This document shows positions 54,613 through 64,000 of a stretch of 64,000 bases of DNA, in pieces (positions within the stretch are counted from its first letter, which is position 1; each line of letters starts with the position of its first letter). Both the position numbers and the translations under genes were made by a program. The DNA lies in assembly GCA_004009845.1 (NCBI GenBank), contig RMBW01000018.1:124001-188000 (forward strand), written 5' to 3'. Under the pieces are notes generated by a model that searched no databases, was not told the origin of the DNA, and saw only the letters and a program-made list of their open reading frames with translations. Source of the DNA: Davidsoniella eucalypti. Taxonomy: Eukaryota; Ascomycota; Sordariomycetes; Microascales; Ceratocystidaceae.

Positions 54613-55775
54613 ACTAGGTAGCATAGAAATCACGGGTGGTATCTCCGATGCCTGCTTCGGGTTACATAGGCTAGTGTTTTTTTCTATTCTTTGAATCACT
54701 CATTAATGAATGTGTTAACGATGAATGGGTGAGAGACAAAGTAGAGGCTTAACAGGCCCTTGAAGAAGTGAGTGGTTCTATAAATAAACACGCTAAATGA
54801 TCTCCAAAGCCAAGAGCTGTCGCCTCGTCTGTGCCAGTCAAATCCTTGTTTTCCTTTTTCCATTTTGGTTTCTCGAATAATAATAAAAAACGATAAGCCA
54901 AAAAATCCATTAGCCGCCCGTCGTTTAGGGTGCAGGGCACAAGGGTTATACCGGGTACCCACTTTAACTATTTTCATATGCGCTAATTGGCTGCTGACGT
55001 TGCACCAGCGCTTGAGCTGTATCTCGTATGACCAATCACTATGCCACACTTTTACGATGAAGAATTTCCGCTGCAACCTCTTCGAACAGCCGCTTTTTCC
55101 GCCCATCTGAACTCCTTTGGATCTGTGTTTTTGTTTTTGTTTTTTTTAAACTGAAGATTTCAACTTGAGCATGTTGTACCTGACCTGAAGAAGCGCCTAA
55201 AATAGAAAAAAAAAAATGCCAAGATTAGCCCAGGAGTAGACGCAGCCGGCCGCGACGGGCGGCTGGACTGGCTGTAACTCTGATATTGCTACCGTATTTC
55301 CAGAGTTGTAGGCGTCACTGTCTGGATAGGAATATGCCAGAGATAATGGGAATACAGATATATCGCTTGTATCTGACCCGGTAGAAGAATAGAGCCTAGC
55401 CAGAAGGCGTCTTTTCGTGTATATCAAGGCCCCCCCCCCGTCCGGTCTTTTTTGTAGGTCGCTTCTTCCCACGCTAAGCTCTGAGTATTCAAGTATAAGA
55501 CCGGCTAGATCCCGTCTCAGTTTAGTTCTTACAGCTTCCCTTTTTTTTCTTCTTTTCTTCTTCAGTCGTTGCTGGTCTTCACTCCGCTAATACTTATTAT
55601 CCAACCTAAAAAAAGCCTTTTGGTTTCTCTTGTTTTCCGATTTGTTTCTATTCTTTTTTTTTCTTCTACTAATTCATATCGAGCATTCATTCGTTATCGC
55701 CTGGCTGCGCATACAAAATCATATATTTTCTCAATTATTCTATCATATTCATCTAATATCCAATATTCGCCCAAC
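54613..55775. other. Intergenic: kinase-like 3' region and membrane-protein promoter
   Basis: The first 500 bases have no credible gene. A C9 run lies near 55431 and an A9 run near 55207. 55500-55775 is a T/C-rich leader of the next gene; frames from 55569 open at TTG and are not used. Confidence 0.5.
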
Positions 55776-56494
55776 ATGTCTGACAAGTTCGATCTTCCTC
55801 CTACTTCCGACTTCGAGACCGCTTCTTCACGCGGAACTCTGACGGCTTCGCCTACTGCTGCTCCAGCGCGTCCTACGATATTTGGTGCTATCGCCGCCTT
55901 GCGCTCGGGACTGAACGTTCTATCGTTGGCTTGCGGAATCACTATCCTAGGCCTAGCTGCTCGCAACATGGCTGTCTACAACCAGACGCATTTGGCCCAA
56001 GCGTTCCTCCTGCCTCTATGGCCTACAAAATTCAATGCTGGTCCGGTCATTGCTCTGATAGTCACGGGTGCGTTGATCAGCGTCTTTAGCGCCATGTCTG
56101 TGGTTCTGTCTAGAGCCAAGCATGTAAGTGTATTTACAAATCATCTACCTCAACTTTCTGAATTCTAATGTGTTTTTGATAGGCGTCTTTGACCAACTCT
56201 GCTGCCAGTGTCCTTCTGCCCGTCCTTTCGTTCACGGCTAGCTTGACTGCTATCATCGTGCACTTCGTGGCCGAAGCCTCTTCTACGGAAACTTTCCAGA
56301 CTTGGACCTGCCAATGGGCCGATATCAACATGTCTACTACGCCACACTTTAATACTCTATGTGCTCAGTCTCGGGCTAGCATTGATCTGACTATCGCCAT
56401 GATCCCACTACAGGTCACCATCATGGGCGTCGTTGCAGTAGGGTTCGTTTTCGACAAGGCCTACTCGTGGCAGAACAAGACTTCCGCTGCTTAG
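55776..56494 (+). CDS. Four-transmembrane (MARVEL-like) membrane protein
   Basis: Two exons, 55776-56123 and 56183-56494 (59-nt intron; GTAAGT donor, ATAG acceptor), give 219 aa. The N-terminal 40 residues are hydrophilic and Ser/Thr-rich. Predicted membrane segments are about 48-68 (LNVLSLACGITILGLAA), 88-110 (AGPVIALIVTGALISVFSA), 120-145 (SVLLPVLSFTASLTAII) and 185-208 (TIAMIPLQVTIMGVVAVGFVF). The loop between segments 3 and 4 holds Cys and Trp residues (TWTCQW and TLCAQS), possibly disulfide-bonded outside. The layout matches small fungal tetraspan proteins often placed in the MARVEL group; I cannot assign a role or an orthologue. Confidence 0.75.
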
Positions 56495-57736
56495 GCAGAA
56501 TAGCGAGGTACGATCTCTTTGACAGGTCCAGCAAATATATGTATATGGTTGGAAGGGTTTACTGGCCGGATCAAATATGAGTACTTAACAAACTGGAACA
56601 AGGTTTGTGGAATCATTATATGATAAATGGTAATGAGACAAACAAGATGGGTCTTGGACCTTGGCTGCATTTTCTAGTAATAAAGAACGGCGTTAGGCGT
56701 AATCAAGGGAAATATAGCTTACTATGTTCAAGATCTCAAGTGTACGACGGTTCGTGTATTAATAATTATGTTGATTATAAGTGGCAGTTATGTATCTATA
56801 TTGTAGTTATACTTGAATTGAATCACAGCCATGGTGAGATGCATAATTAAGGACATTACTAAATGGTCAAGTTTTGGCTGTGTACTATGGCGTTTACATC
56901 ATTTTCACTATTTATTCAGTATAAAATGTTCAGTGCATAAAAACAATGAGATAAGAATTGAGAGACTATTTAGAGCTCAAATACAACTAAGTCATGCTAG
57001 TCCCTGTTTTATATGTATAAATTATAGCGTACTTTGCTGTCACTATAAAACATCTAAGCATTAAATCGCTAACTAACTAGTTATCGAGACTTTGTTGCTC
57101 ACAATAACTTGTTGTAGTTACATTTACTGTTAGCTACATGAATAATATGAGGTATGCCTCATCATGATACGCACGATTCAATATCTGCGTTAAACTATGG
57201 CTTCAAGGACAGAGTAGGTTCATCATATATTACTAGTAGAATGAGAAAACCAATAGGTTAGTTATATATAATTATTCAAGATTTGACCAACAAAGCAATG
57301 TAAGAAATGTACAAAAGTGCGTATGATATTTCAACACAATTATCAAAGTTCCTACCGTTTGCTCTCCTTTCTTTCTACATTGCATAACTTAACTGGTTTT
57401 TAGCTTCACAGATGGATGAAAAGTATAGACTTATCATACAGATTTTATTATCTTCCAACACCAGTTAACTACTTCTTTGCGTTATAGATAGGTGCCCCCT
57501 CTCCGAACTTCGGGATAATTTGGAAAAAAAAAAGCTTACATCATCGGATTGGAATTTAGATTGTGATATCTCAATAAACACCGAGTATCTAGAAGTATGT
57601 GCAGCCATTAATTTTGTCCATAAGTAGGAACTAATTATTGGATTTATTATGCTCGTCATATGTCTACACGTTCGAGAGGCTCCAAATCAGCACTTCGTCC
57701 TTACCAATGTGTACTCTTTGTGCATATTTAGCAAAG
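56495..57736. other. Gene-free AT-rich stretch
   Basis: 3' UTR of the membrane-protein gene followed by strongly AT-rich DNA with short unconvincing frames (56605-56850, 56831-57064). Confidence 0.5.
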
Positions 57737-57955
57737 ATGGCAACTGATCACAAGGAATTCCGGTTGTTTAAGTATCTACCAAATGAAACCGTAGTTTTCA
57801 GATATACGACAGATTACGACGAATTGCGATACCTTGCTGAGATTGAATTTCCCAAGAATACACCGGAGATAACGAAGATAGTTGAGTCGTCAAGAGACTT
57901 GAAAGCCTTTGATATCTTTAATTTCGGTCAATCTTCAGTAATATACGTAATATAA
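57737..57955 (+). CDS. Small hypothetical ORF, unknown
   Basis: A 72-aa frame from ATG 57737 with a charged, protein-like composition: HKEFRLFKYLPNETVVFRYTTDYDELRY and FPKNTPEITKIVESSRDLK, ending in VIYVI. It lies in AT-rich DNA with no recognisable promoter or splice sites. The frame opens upstream to a TTG at 57638. I do not recognise the sequence; it could be a fragment of a decayed gene or a small gene. Confidence 0.3.
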   Translation: MATDHKEFRLFKYLPNETVVFRYTTDYDELRYLAEIEFPKNTPEITKIVESSRDLKAFDIFNFGQSSVIYVI

Positions 57956-58714
57956 TACTTTCGACTAGTTCAATTGATATACAAAACGAATATCCTAACC
58001 TGGATAGACAAAGGGGAGATTTTGATTCTGCTGCTTAGTGTATTTCGAATTCCCCGTCTCTCTACTTGGTTTATCATATGTTTGTTTTTTCTTCCCAGTT
58101 CTGAGGAACCTGTTGCAGCTTAGCGAGAAACAGTAGTTGAAATAGCTGAGGTAGGGTAGGCTATGTAGGTCAGCATATAACGTTATAAAGATGGGCTAGA
58201 CAAGCTGGTCGGCGGGTATCTCTTATTTATTCTTTGAACTTTTTATCTACGTTGGGTAACTGCATTTTTTATATATGTTTGTTTACTTATATTTACTTGA
58301 TGTTTTGGTTATATTGGATCCGGGATATGCAGGCAAGGTAGAGAGAGAGAGAGAGAGAGCGAAAGAGAGGGATTTTGTCTTATTCGGAAGTTGATCTTTG
58401 TATGGGAAAAGCGGGAAGACTTTCTTTCTTGATTGGAAGAATAGACGAAAGAACGTCGGCATAGATTCACGGTACGAGTAAGTTGGGCGGCAATGCATAG
58501 AAAGGCCAAAACCCCAAACATGCATGTGTCCTGTGACAATCTGACATAGCTTATAACTAAGCTGGACAGGTATATATAGAGGCGAGAATGGTTCCTCTGA
58601 TTTAAAGGTGATCTCGGTCCTTGCTCTGTCTGTATCTCTATAACAACTAACAAAATCATACCTTTTTTTCTCATCTTGTGTAAGCGCCGCCTTTTCGATA
58701 TCGATCTGTTCGCC
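57956..58714. other. Intergenic upstream of the zinc-finger gene, with (GA)n
   Basis: A (GA)n microsatellite of about ten repeats lies at 58339-58359. A 184-codon minus frame runs antisense through this area and has low-complexity composition. A T-rich leader precedes ATG 58715. Confidence 0.5.
58339..58359. repeat. (GA)n microsatellite
   Basis: Roughly ten uninterrupted GA dinucleotides followed by GCGAAAGAGAGGG. No coding context. Confidence 0.85.
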
Positions 58715-60367
58715 ATGGCCAAAGTTTCACAGGCTTCTTTTATCACCTTGCTATTTGTGCGATATGCTACCTTCAATAACTTCAACTGCCTATGTGGTAA
58801 AAGCTTCGAGTCGGTGATGCATTTGTTGGGGCACGTCAAAGGTGTCCATTTTTCAGGTGACAATGATGATGAGGATTACGATTGCTTTGACTGTTCAAAG
58901 TCTTTTGCACACATGCTTGCTTTAGCGCTTCATTCTAGCCATATACACCTTCAACCGTTCTCTGTGCCTAGTACACAGAAGGCTGTCGCCTCGATGAATC
59001 CCCCGCCCTCCGTTCCAACGCCCACGCCTTTGGCTAGAAAGAGAGTCCGGTGTGAGTGTGGCAAAGCGTTTGCCAGGCTGGAGCATTACATACTTCATTA
59101 TCAAGACTCTGGTAAACATCGATCATCAAAGGTAGTAGCACCGATTAAGCTCACGTCTGTTCCACCGCCAAAGTCTTTGATAGCTGCCACGAAGCCGCCA
59201 GAGGTAGTGAAGACTACAGCCCAGCTAGCAGAATCGACTGCTATAGCGTCCTCTAGCAAAACTCCAGTGTCAACAGCTGTAGCACCACCTAGCCAAACTC
59301 CGGCGCCAAAGACAGTAGCTGAGCCAGCAGTATCAAAGGCAGTGGCAGCCTCTAGCAAGTTCCTGGGAAAGACAATAGTGGTTGGTCCAGCAAGCGTGAC
59401 GACGACAGTGGCGTCATCTAGCAAGACTCCAGAAGCGAAAACGGCGGCGGAGCCCGTAGTATCAGCTATTAAGGCACCGGTATCCACGGCACGCTCAAGC
59501 GCCTCTTCCGAATTATCCAACGGTGCCTCTACATATATGCCACATAGATATGCTTGCTGTGGAAGTGTCTTTGATACCATCGAGGACATCGACCAACACC
59601 GCCGAACCTTTGCCGTGCACTCCGGATTTGTTTGCTGTAAGCTGCATTTCAGCACAATATCTGCTATTCTAGCGCACTCCAACGAAGTCCACAAAGGCTT
59701 TATGCTGTGCTGTGGCGACTTCTATGACCACGAGGATACTTTCAAAAATCACGTGTACCATGATAAGAACCACATTCCGTTGTACTGCTGTGGCACGGCG
59801 TTGGGATCACAGGACGAACTAAGAGCGCATATCAGTAGTTCGAACCACTTGTATTTGCCTAATATATTCCCCAAGAAGCAGGCATTGGCTACCGCAGCAC
59901 CGGAAATCAAATTGTATAGGCCTGGTAAAGTAAAAAAAGGCACAAACATAATATATGGACCACCACCAGCATCAAAGACGACGACTGCCATGACACAAGA
60001 GACCGTCACATCGACGAGACAATCCGAAGCTAGCTCTAGCAGGCGGCAGAGCATATCACAAAGCCGTTGCAATGCCCTCAAACAGAGACATGGTCCTATC
60101 TCCGCCATACCAAGTCCCTCACGAACACCTGCTGTCATAGCCAGTCCGTCGCAGTCACAGTCGATATCCAGCGCACGGCCACCGCTGTTCGGGTCGTTCC
60201 TACCAACCGCTAGCCCGTCCGTCATCTCACGAATATCTAGCAGCGGCGAGTTCGTAAGTCGCAAGTCTGTACAAGCAAAGGCCTCGTCTGTAGCACCTTT
60301 GATCACGAATACGCTTGAGGAAATCTCGAGACCTATGGCCGCCACGACAGGACAAGTCGCACCATAG
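58715..60367 (+). CDS. Multi-finger C2H2-like zinc-finger protein, atypical CxC fingers
   Basis: A 550-aa intronless protein from ATG 58715; the frame opens at a TTG upstream. N-terminal fingers: CLCGKSF...H...H (about residues 27-48), CFDCSKSF...H...H (56-78) and CECGKAF with HYQDSGKH (about 112-134). After a Ala/Ser/Thr-rich linker (135-270) come four more: YACCGSVF, FVCCKLHF, MLCCGDFY and LYCCGTAL, each followed by paired His. Most fingers have Cys-x-Cys or adjacent CC rather than the usual CxxC. The C-terminus (400-550) is Ser/Pro/Gln-rich. This resembles fungal proteins with BED/C2H2-type fingers of unknown role; whether it binds DNA is not known. A decayed finger follows downstream (60548-60640). 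Confidence 0.75.
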   Translation: MAKVSQASFITLLFVRYATFNNFNCLCGKSFESVMHLLGHVKGVHFSGDNDDEDYDCFDCSKSFAHMLALALHSSHIHLQPFSVPSTQKAVASMNPPPSVPTPTPLARKRVRCECGKAFARLEHYILHYQDSGKHRSSKVVAPIKLTSVPPPKSLIAATKPPEVVKTTAQLAESTAIASSSKTPVSTAVAPPSQTPAPKTVAEPAVSKAVAASSKFLGKTIVVGPASVTTTVASSSKTPEAKTAAEPVVSAIKAPVSTARSSASSELSNGASTYMPHRYACCGSVFDTIEDIDQHRRTFAVHSGFVCCKLHFSTISAILAHSNEVHKGFMLCCGDFYDHEDTFKNHVYHDKNHIPLYCCGTALGSQDELRAHISSSNHLYLPNIFPKKQALATAAPEIKLYRPGKVKKGTNIIYGPPPASKTTTAMTQETVTSTRQSEASSSRRQSISQSRCNALKQRHGPISAIPSPSRTPAVIASPSQSQSISSARPPLFGSFLPTASPSVISRISSSGEFVSRKSVQAKASSVAPLITNTLEEISRPMAATTGQVAP

Positions 60368-60640
60368 CAACAACTTAACCAGTATGCTCAGCAACTTCTG
60401 ATTCAACAGGAAATCGACCGATACGCTACGGCAGCAACAGCTTGAGTATCAAAAATGGAAGACTACGTCGGGCACAGATGCAGCTTCCTCCTTCTATCTC
60501 CAAAGCCTATCGTTAGTGGCAATAGACTGATTAAGAAGGACAAGGCTAAAATCACGTGTTCTTGTGGTAAACCATTCCACAAGGAAGCGCGACCATGTTA
60601 GTAATTCTCAGGCGCATCAGAATGGAGTCGAAGCTAAGAA
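60368..60640 (+). pseudogene. Decayed continuation or duplicate of the zinc-finger gene
   Basis: After the TAG at 60365-60367 the same frame stays open for 25 Gln-rich codons (QQLNQYAQQLLIQQEIDRY...) and then stops at TGA. Further right, 60548-60600 encodes KITCSCGKPFHKEARPC and stop; shifting frame gives DHVSNSQAHQNG, whose H-x6-H spacing equals the HYQDSGKH of the upstream gene. I read it as a frameshifted duplicate finger or the tail of a formerly longer gene. Confidence 0.5.
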
Positions 60641-61987
60641 CAAAACAGCACAAATCAGGTCCCTCGCAGGTTATTCGCACCGGAACCAAGACATATCTGA
60701 CATGGACTGTATTGTAATATGCCACAGAGAAAGAAACGGCGGGACTCGGTATCAGAGTCTGATGATAGTGGTTCTAGGGCTATATTGGGTATTTAGCATA
60801 ACAGTAACTATCATCACAATAGGTACGATAATGACGACGACGACGATGATGATGATGATTATGAAACAACAGTATCAACAGAGCCACACTTTGATGCCAA
60901 CGTTGGTTGGGATATCATGGTTTTCCCTGCTAATGTAATTATTTTTTTAATTCAATGTTGCCATCTATGCTTCCAATATTATGGAACTTTCATAACCTCT
61001 TACTCCCCCTTCTTCTATTCCATAAATAGTTGAACTAGACTTATCACATGGTAATTGTAAGTGAGCAGAGAAGGTTTAAAGCCTGTTTTAGTAATAGATA
61101 ATAATGTAAAGATCATAGCTCCATGCTATGACTTCACTAGCTTAAGGTATACACGTAGTCTCTTTTGGTATTTAATCGTTTTTCCTTGAGGCTTCATGTT
61201 CCTTCTGCCTTTGCCTTTCCTTCCTTGATTGATTGTGTATTAAAACAAATTCGGCAATTTTCAATATGAGTAATCTAATTGATTTACCTAGAAGACTTAG
61301 AATATAGTACACAGCTTAATATAGCATTTGCAGTATACAACATGTCTAACTGTTAGATGGTCTCATCCTATGTATTTCCTCCTTCCAATTTCGATGAGAA
61401 CGTCCATGATTACTCAGACATCTCCAGTTTCTAGCCTCGTTCTATATCTTTTCCAACCCTTTCAAACAAATTCCAGCCTCGTTGATATCAGGCCAACTGA
61501 TCATCATATTTATCAATTGGAACGCGGAACGCTGCCATTACTTGTTTCTACCATCAGTCGCACATCAACGAACGTATCTTTTTTTCTTTCTTTGTCAACG
61601 AGACTATCAGGTGGTTGAATATGGCATCATCACGCCGAATTTCTCAGAAGCAAAAGGTCAAAAGGTCGGTTAGAATAGTCTTCGTCGGCAGCTTAGTTTA
61701 TCTCATATGAGCTTCTCATCCGTCCGACTACATCGACATATCATCTAGTTTTGGTTTGTCTCTAGAGTCCGTTCTGTATCCCGGCAGACATCTAGCGTTT
61801 ACCCATTATCATTACTCGAGTAGACAAATACTCGTTCTATAACGTCCTTGCGTTGGCCTACTTTGTCAAATCGGGGGTCATCTATTTGCCGTCTATTGGT
61901 GCGTGTGCAAAGTCACATGCCATGGTGCTTGAAATCGACAGAAACCATCTATAGAAGCACCAGCATAGTATCTATTCCGCAACGACA
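60641..61987. other. Gene-free stretch before the Ser/Pro-rich gene
   Basis: AT-rich, with a GAC/GAT repeat run (60830-60870). Frames at 60564-60938 and 61328-61618 are unconvincing apart from the zinc-finger relic. The last 150 bases are a candidate promoter. Confidence 0.5.
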
Positions 61988-63536
61988 ATGAGCTGCAAAG
62001 GCGCCACTTCTCCCAGTGGTCCTCGCCTCATGTCTCCCTCGCCACTACCTACAACGCCTTCCACGGCACGTCTTGTGCCGTCGCCATTGCGTCCTCAACA
62101 TCGTACGCCAGAATCGACACCCCCATCCACAGGATCTCATACTAGCGACAATACTATTGGTACACCCGTGGTACAGATTATCGGCGCTTCGCCAAGCCCT
62201 ACGCCGCCATCTAATTCTCCATCCCAGCGATCCTCGGACCGCCGTTTCCTTGATCCCAACGTTACCACGGCTCGATCAGGTTACCGCTTGAATGGCCGGC
62301 GTAGTGAGCTACTGCTTCCAGTTATCAACGAAAACAGAGAGTCCGACTGTGCCTTTGCGAGTGCGGAAAGTCCCAGCCTGACTTTCAGTCGCTCCGCTTC
62401 TCCACGCCCATTGCCGAGTCCGTCAAGGAATCCCCATTTTCCACAAGGCACTCACATGATACCTCCTCGTTTTACGTCTAGCTCAGCTGTCAATGAGTAC
62501 GGAATGCCTCGCATCCCTCGGGTGCGAGAGTATACCGGCAGACTGACTGATGGATCTCAGTTACAGTCAAATTCCTCAGTGTACGGCCAGACTCTCGATT
62601 CCCTACCGCTTCCATCTATAGCAGAGCACGGCCAAAGTGCTATAGACAAACCATTATCTAAACGTTTTAGCTTAAGTGATATCAAAGATGTATTTCAAAA
62701 GCCACCCGAAGGATCATATCAAAACGAACAGACTATCCGGCAGAACTCAATGTTGATAGCAGAGCTCGAAACAAATATTAATGTAGGCAGATGACATTTT
62801 CAACATCAGTCGAAGCTAGTTACTGATAATACCACCTCTTGATCAAAACTACTAGGTCCCAGAAAAATCCCTTCTAGATATACTACAGCTTCTTCTATCC
62901 AAGCGGTACAGCCGGAAGCCGTCCTCCATCGCAGTTTCTATTCGACAAGGCCAGTGTATAGCCTTTGGGGGAACTCTAGATGGGGCGTATATCTTGACCA
63001 TCTACGCACTTCCAGATCAAGTTCTAGAAGCCTCGAACCGTCGAAACACACTTTTGTTCCAGCGTTCTTTCAATGAACTACTCAATATCCCGCCATCGCG
63101 TGGAGTTGTGCGATTTGTTGCAGTATCAGATGAATGTCTTGGCCACAACAAAACGACTGTACTGGGGGAGATCCAGGAATACTATCGGCGGCGCAAAGAT
63201 ACGGGGAGAGATACCAAGGTCGTGCCATCAAGAGGCATGAGTCTAGACCGTAAGAGATCACGTGGATTGCTTGGACGAAAGGTTAGTTTGTCTTTTCATA
63301 TAACGGAATTTCCTTCCCTCATACTAACACTAACAACCTGATAGTCGCTTAGCAGCATTCGGACACTACTTGATTCAAACCAGGAACAAGATATCAGCAT
63401 AGCAACTATGTCATTAGACGATTCTGATCTCATTAGGCAAAGCGGCAAGCGACGGAATCTCATCGAGTTCTTCAACCGGATACATCGTAGGGAAAGCCCG
63501 AGTCTCAAGCGAGAATTAAGCCAAAATTCTTCCTAG
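61988..63536 (+). CDS. Hypothetical protein with Ser/Pro-rich N-terminus
   Basis: Three exons, 61988-62782, 62856-63281 and 63345-63536, give 470 aa in continuous phase 0. Donors are GTAGGC (weak) and GTTAGT; acceptors CTAG and ATAG; intron 2 has a TACTAAC-type branch point. Residues 1-265 are Ser/Pro/Arg-rich, disordered, with SP/TP sites. Exon 2 begins VPEKSLLDILQLLLSKRYSRKPSS and continues with a beta-rich stretch (IAFGGTLDGAYILTIYALPD) reminiscent of a WD/beta-propeller strand pair, then an ordered helical region. The C-terminus is basic with a LIEFFNRIHRR helix. I do not recognise the family. The weak first donor is supported by the in-frame join and shared composition but not by a second line of evidence. 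Confidence 0.6.
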
Positions 63537-64000
63537 AGAAGCATACCCCCAGCTCATCCAACATAGAACGCTTTGCACCGTAGAAAACCCGGAAAATCTT
63601 AGATATATAGAGAATCAGGATGATTTCAAGCTTGGGTTGAGGACAACAAGCATTGGATTACAGTTGGTTGGACAAAGACTCGGATACTATTCATTTTATT
63701 GTGGCTGAACATTACAAGCTACCCAATGGGGAGCAGAGGGCAGGTGATATTATTAAAAAGGTATTTATTTGAACACAAAACAGCCAGGAAATGAGCAAAA
63801 ACACACAAAGTTACAAAACTGATATCATAGAGCGAGTAAAAGCAAGGCAAAGTTTGCAATTCTATCAGGTGAGGTCGAGCCGCCAAAGATACGCAGCAGA
63901 TATGCCGGCACGCGATGCGATACAGAGAGCCAGTTCCGGGACCGGAATCTAGTGTGTGGCGACAGGACGACAACCAGTATTAAGTTTGGCGAAATAGGCC
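63537..64000. other. Right edge: 3' region, possible start of another gene
   Basis: AT-rich 3' UTR to about 63720. Minus-strand frames reach into the window edge at 63719-63973 and contain a CTAG acceptor-like site near 63949; this could be the last exon of a gene running off the right end, but no motif is visible. Confidence 0.35.

Noticed and set aside
58309..58863. 184-codon minus frame across the zinc-finger promoter
   Set aside because: Low complexity from (GA)n and overlap with a clear plus-strand gene; no motif.
1..64000. CRISPR array, bacterial operon, virus, or biosynthetic cluster
   Set aside because: No regularly spaced repeats, no viral or polyketide/NRPS-type genes; the gene set is ordinary eukaryotic.

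Overview
The window is nuclear DNA of a filamentous ascomycete (Pezizomycotina-like). The support is: short introns (about 55-100 nt) with GTAAGT/GTACGT donors and CTAAC branch points; a single dispersed 5S rRNA gene; a Cdc42 with a CaaX end typical of moulds; a LaeA-type methyltransferase; an Nrd1-type four-RRM protein; and Tad/LINE-like retroelement relics. I cannot name the species. There is no sign of a virus, plasmid, bacterial insert, CRISPR array or secondary-metabolite cluster.

Layout. Positions 1-15,000 are gene-dense: the 3' part of pyruvate dehydrogenase E1 alpha (+), DNA ligase I (+, three introns and a possible mitochondrial upstream start), a CLC chloride transporter (-), a neurochondrin-like protein (+, sharing a divergent promoter with CLC), a Vma22/CCDC115-like V-ATPase assembly factor (-) and a LaeA-like methyltransferase (-). 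Positions 15,000-24,400 are a gene-poor, AT-rich stretch with one degraded LINE copy, one tRNA-like sequence and a few decayed reading frames. Cdc42 (+) follows at 24,477. A gamma-glutamylcyclotransferase/AIG2-like gene (-) lies at 28.5-29.2 kb, cytosolic asparaginyl-tRNA synthetase (+) at 32.3 kb and an Nrd1-like RNA-binding protein (+) with a long pyrimidine-rich leader at 39.1 kb; long non-coding stretches separate them. The 5S rRNA is at 42.85 kb and a histidine acid phosphatase (-) at 43.5-45.1 kb. A lipase-like alpha/beta hydrolase (+) spans 48.6-51.0 kb. A second, better preserved 5'-truncated LINE (-) with an RNase H domain is at 51.3-52.7 kb. The right end carries a kinase-like protein with a DFE motif, a four-helix membrane protein, an unusual zinc-finger protein followed by a decayed finger, and a Ser/Pro-rich protein I do not recognise.

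The conserved genes are unrelated housekeeping functions (mitochondrial carbon entry, replication, ion and pH homeostasis, polarity, translation, RNA control); I see no operon-like or cluster logic. The accessory-looking part is 51-64 kb (retroelement, kinase-like, zinc-finger, unknown protein). I found no clearly new biological system. The most testable observations are the mitochondrial-type upstream start of DNA ligase I, the CLC that lacks the internal proton glutamate, the zinc-finger gene with a decayed finger beyond its stop, and the promoter motif shared by CLC/neurochondrin and the methyltransferase.
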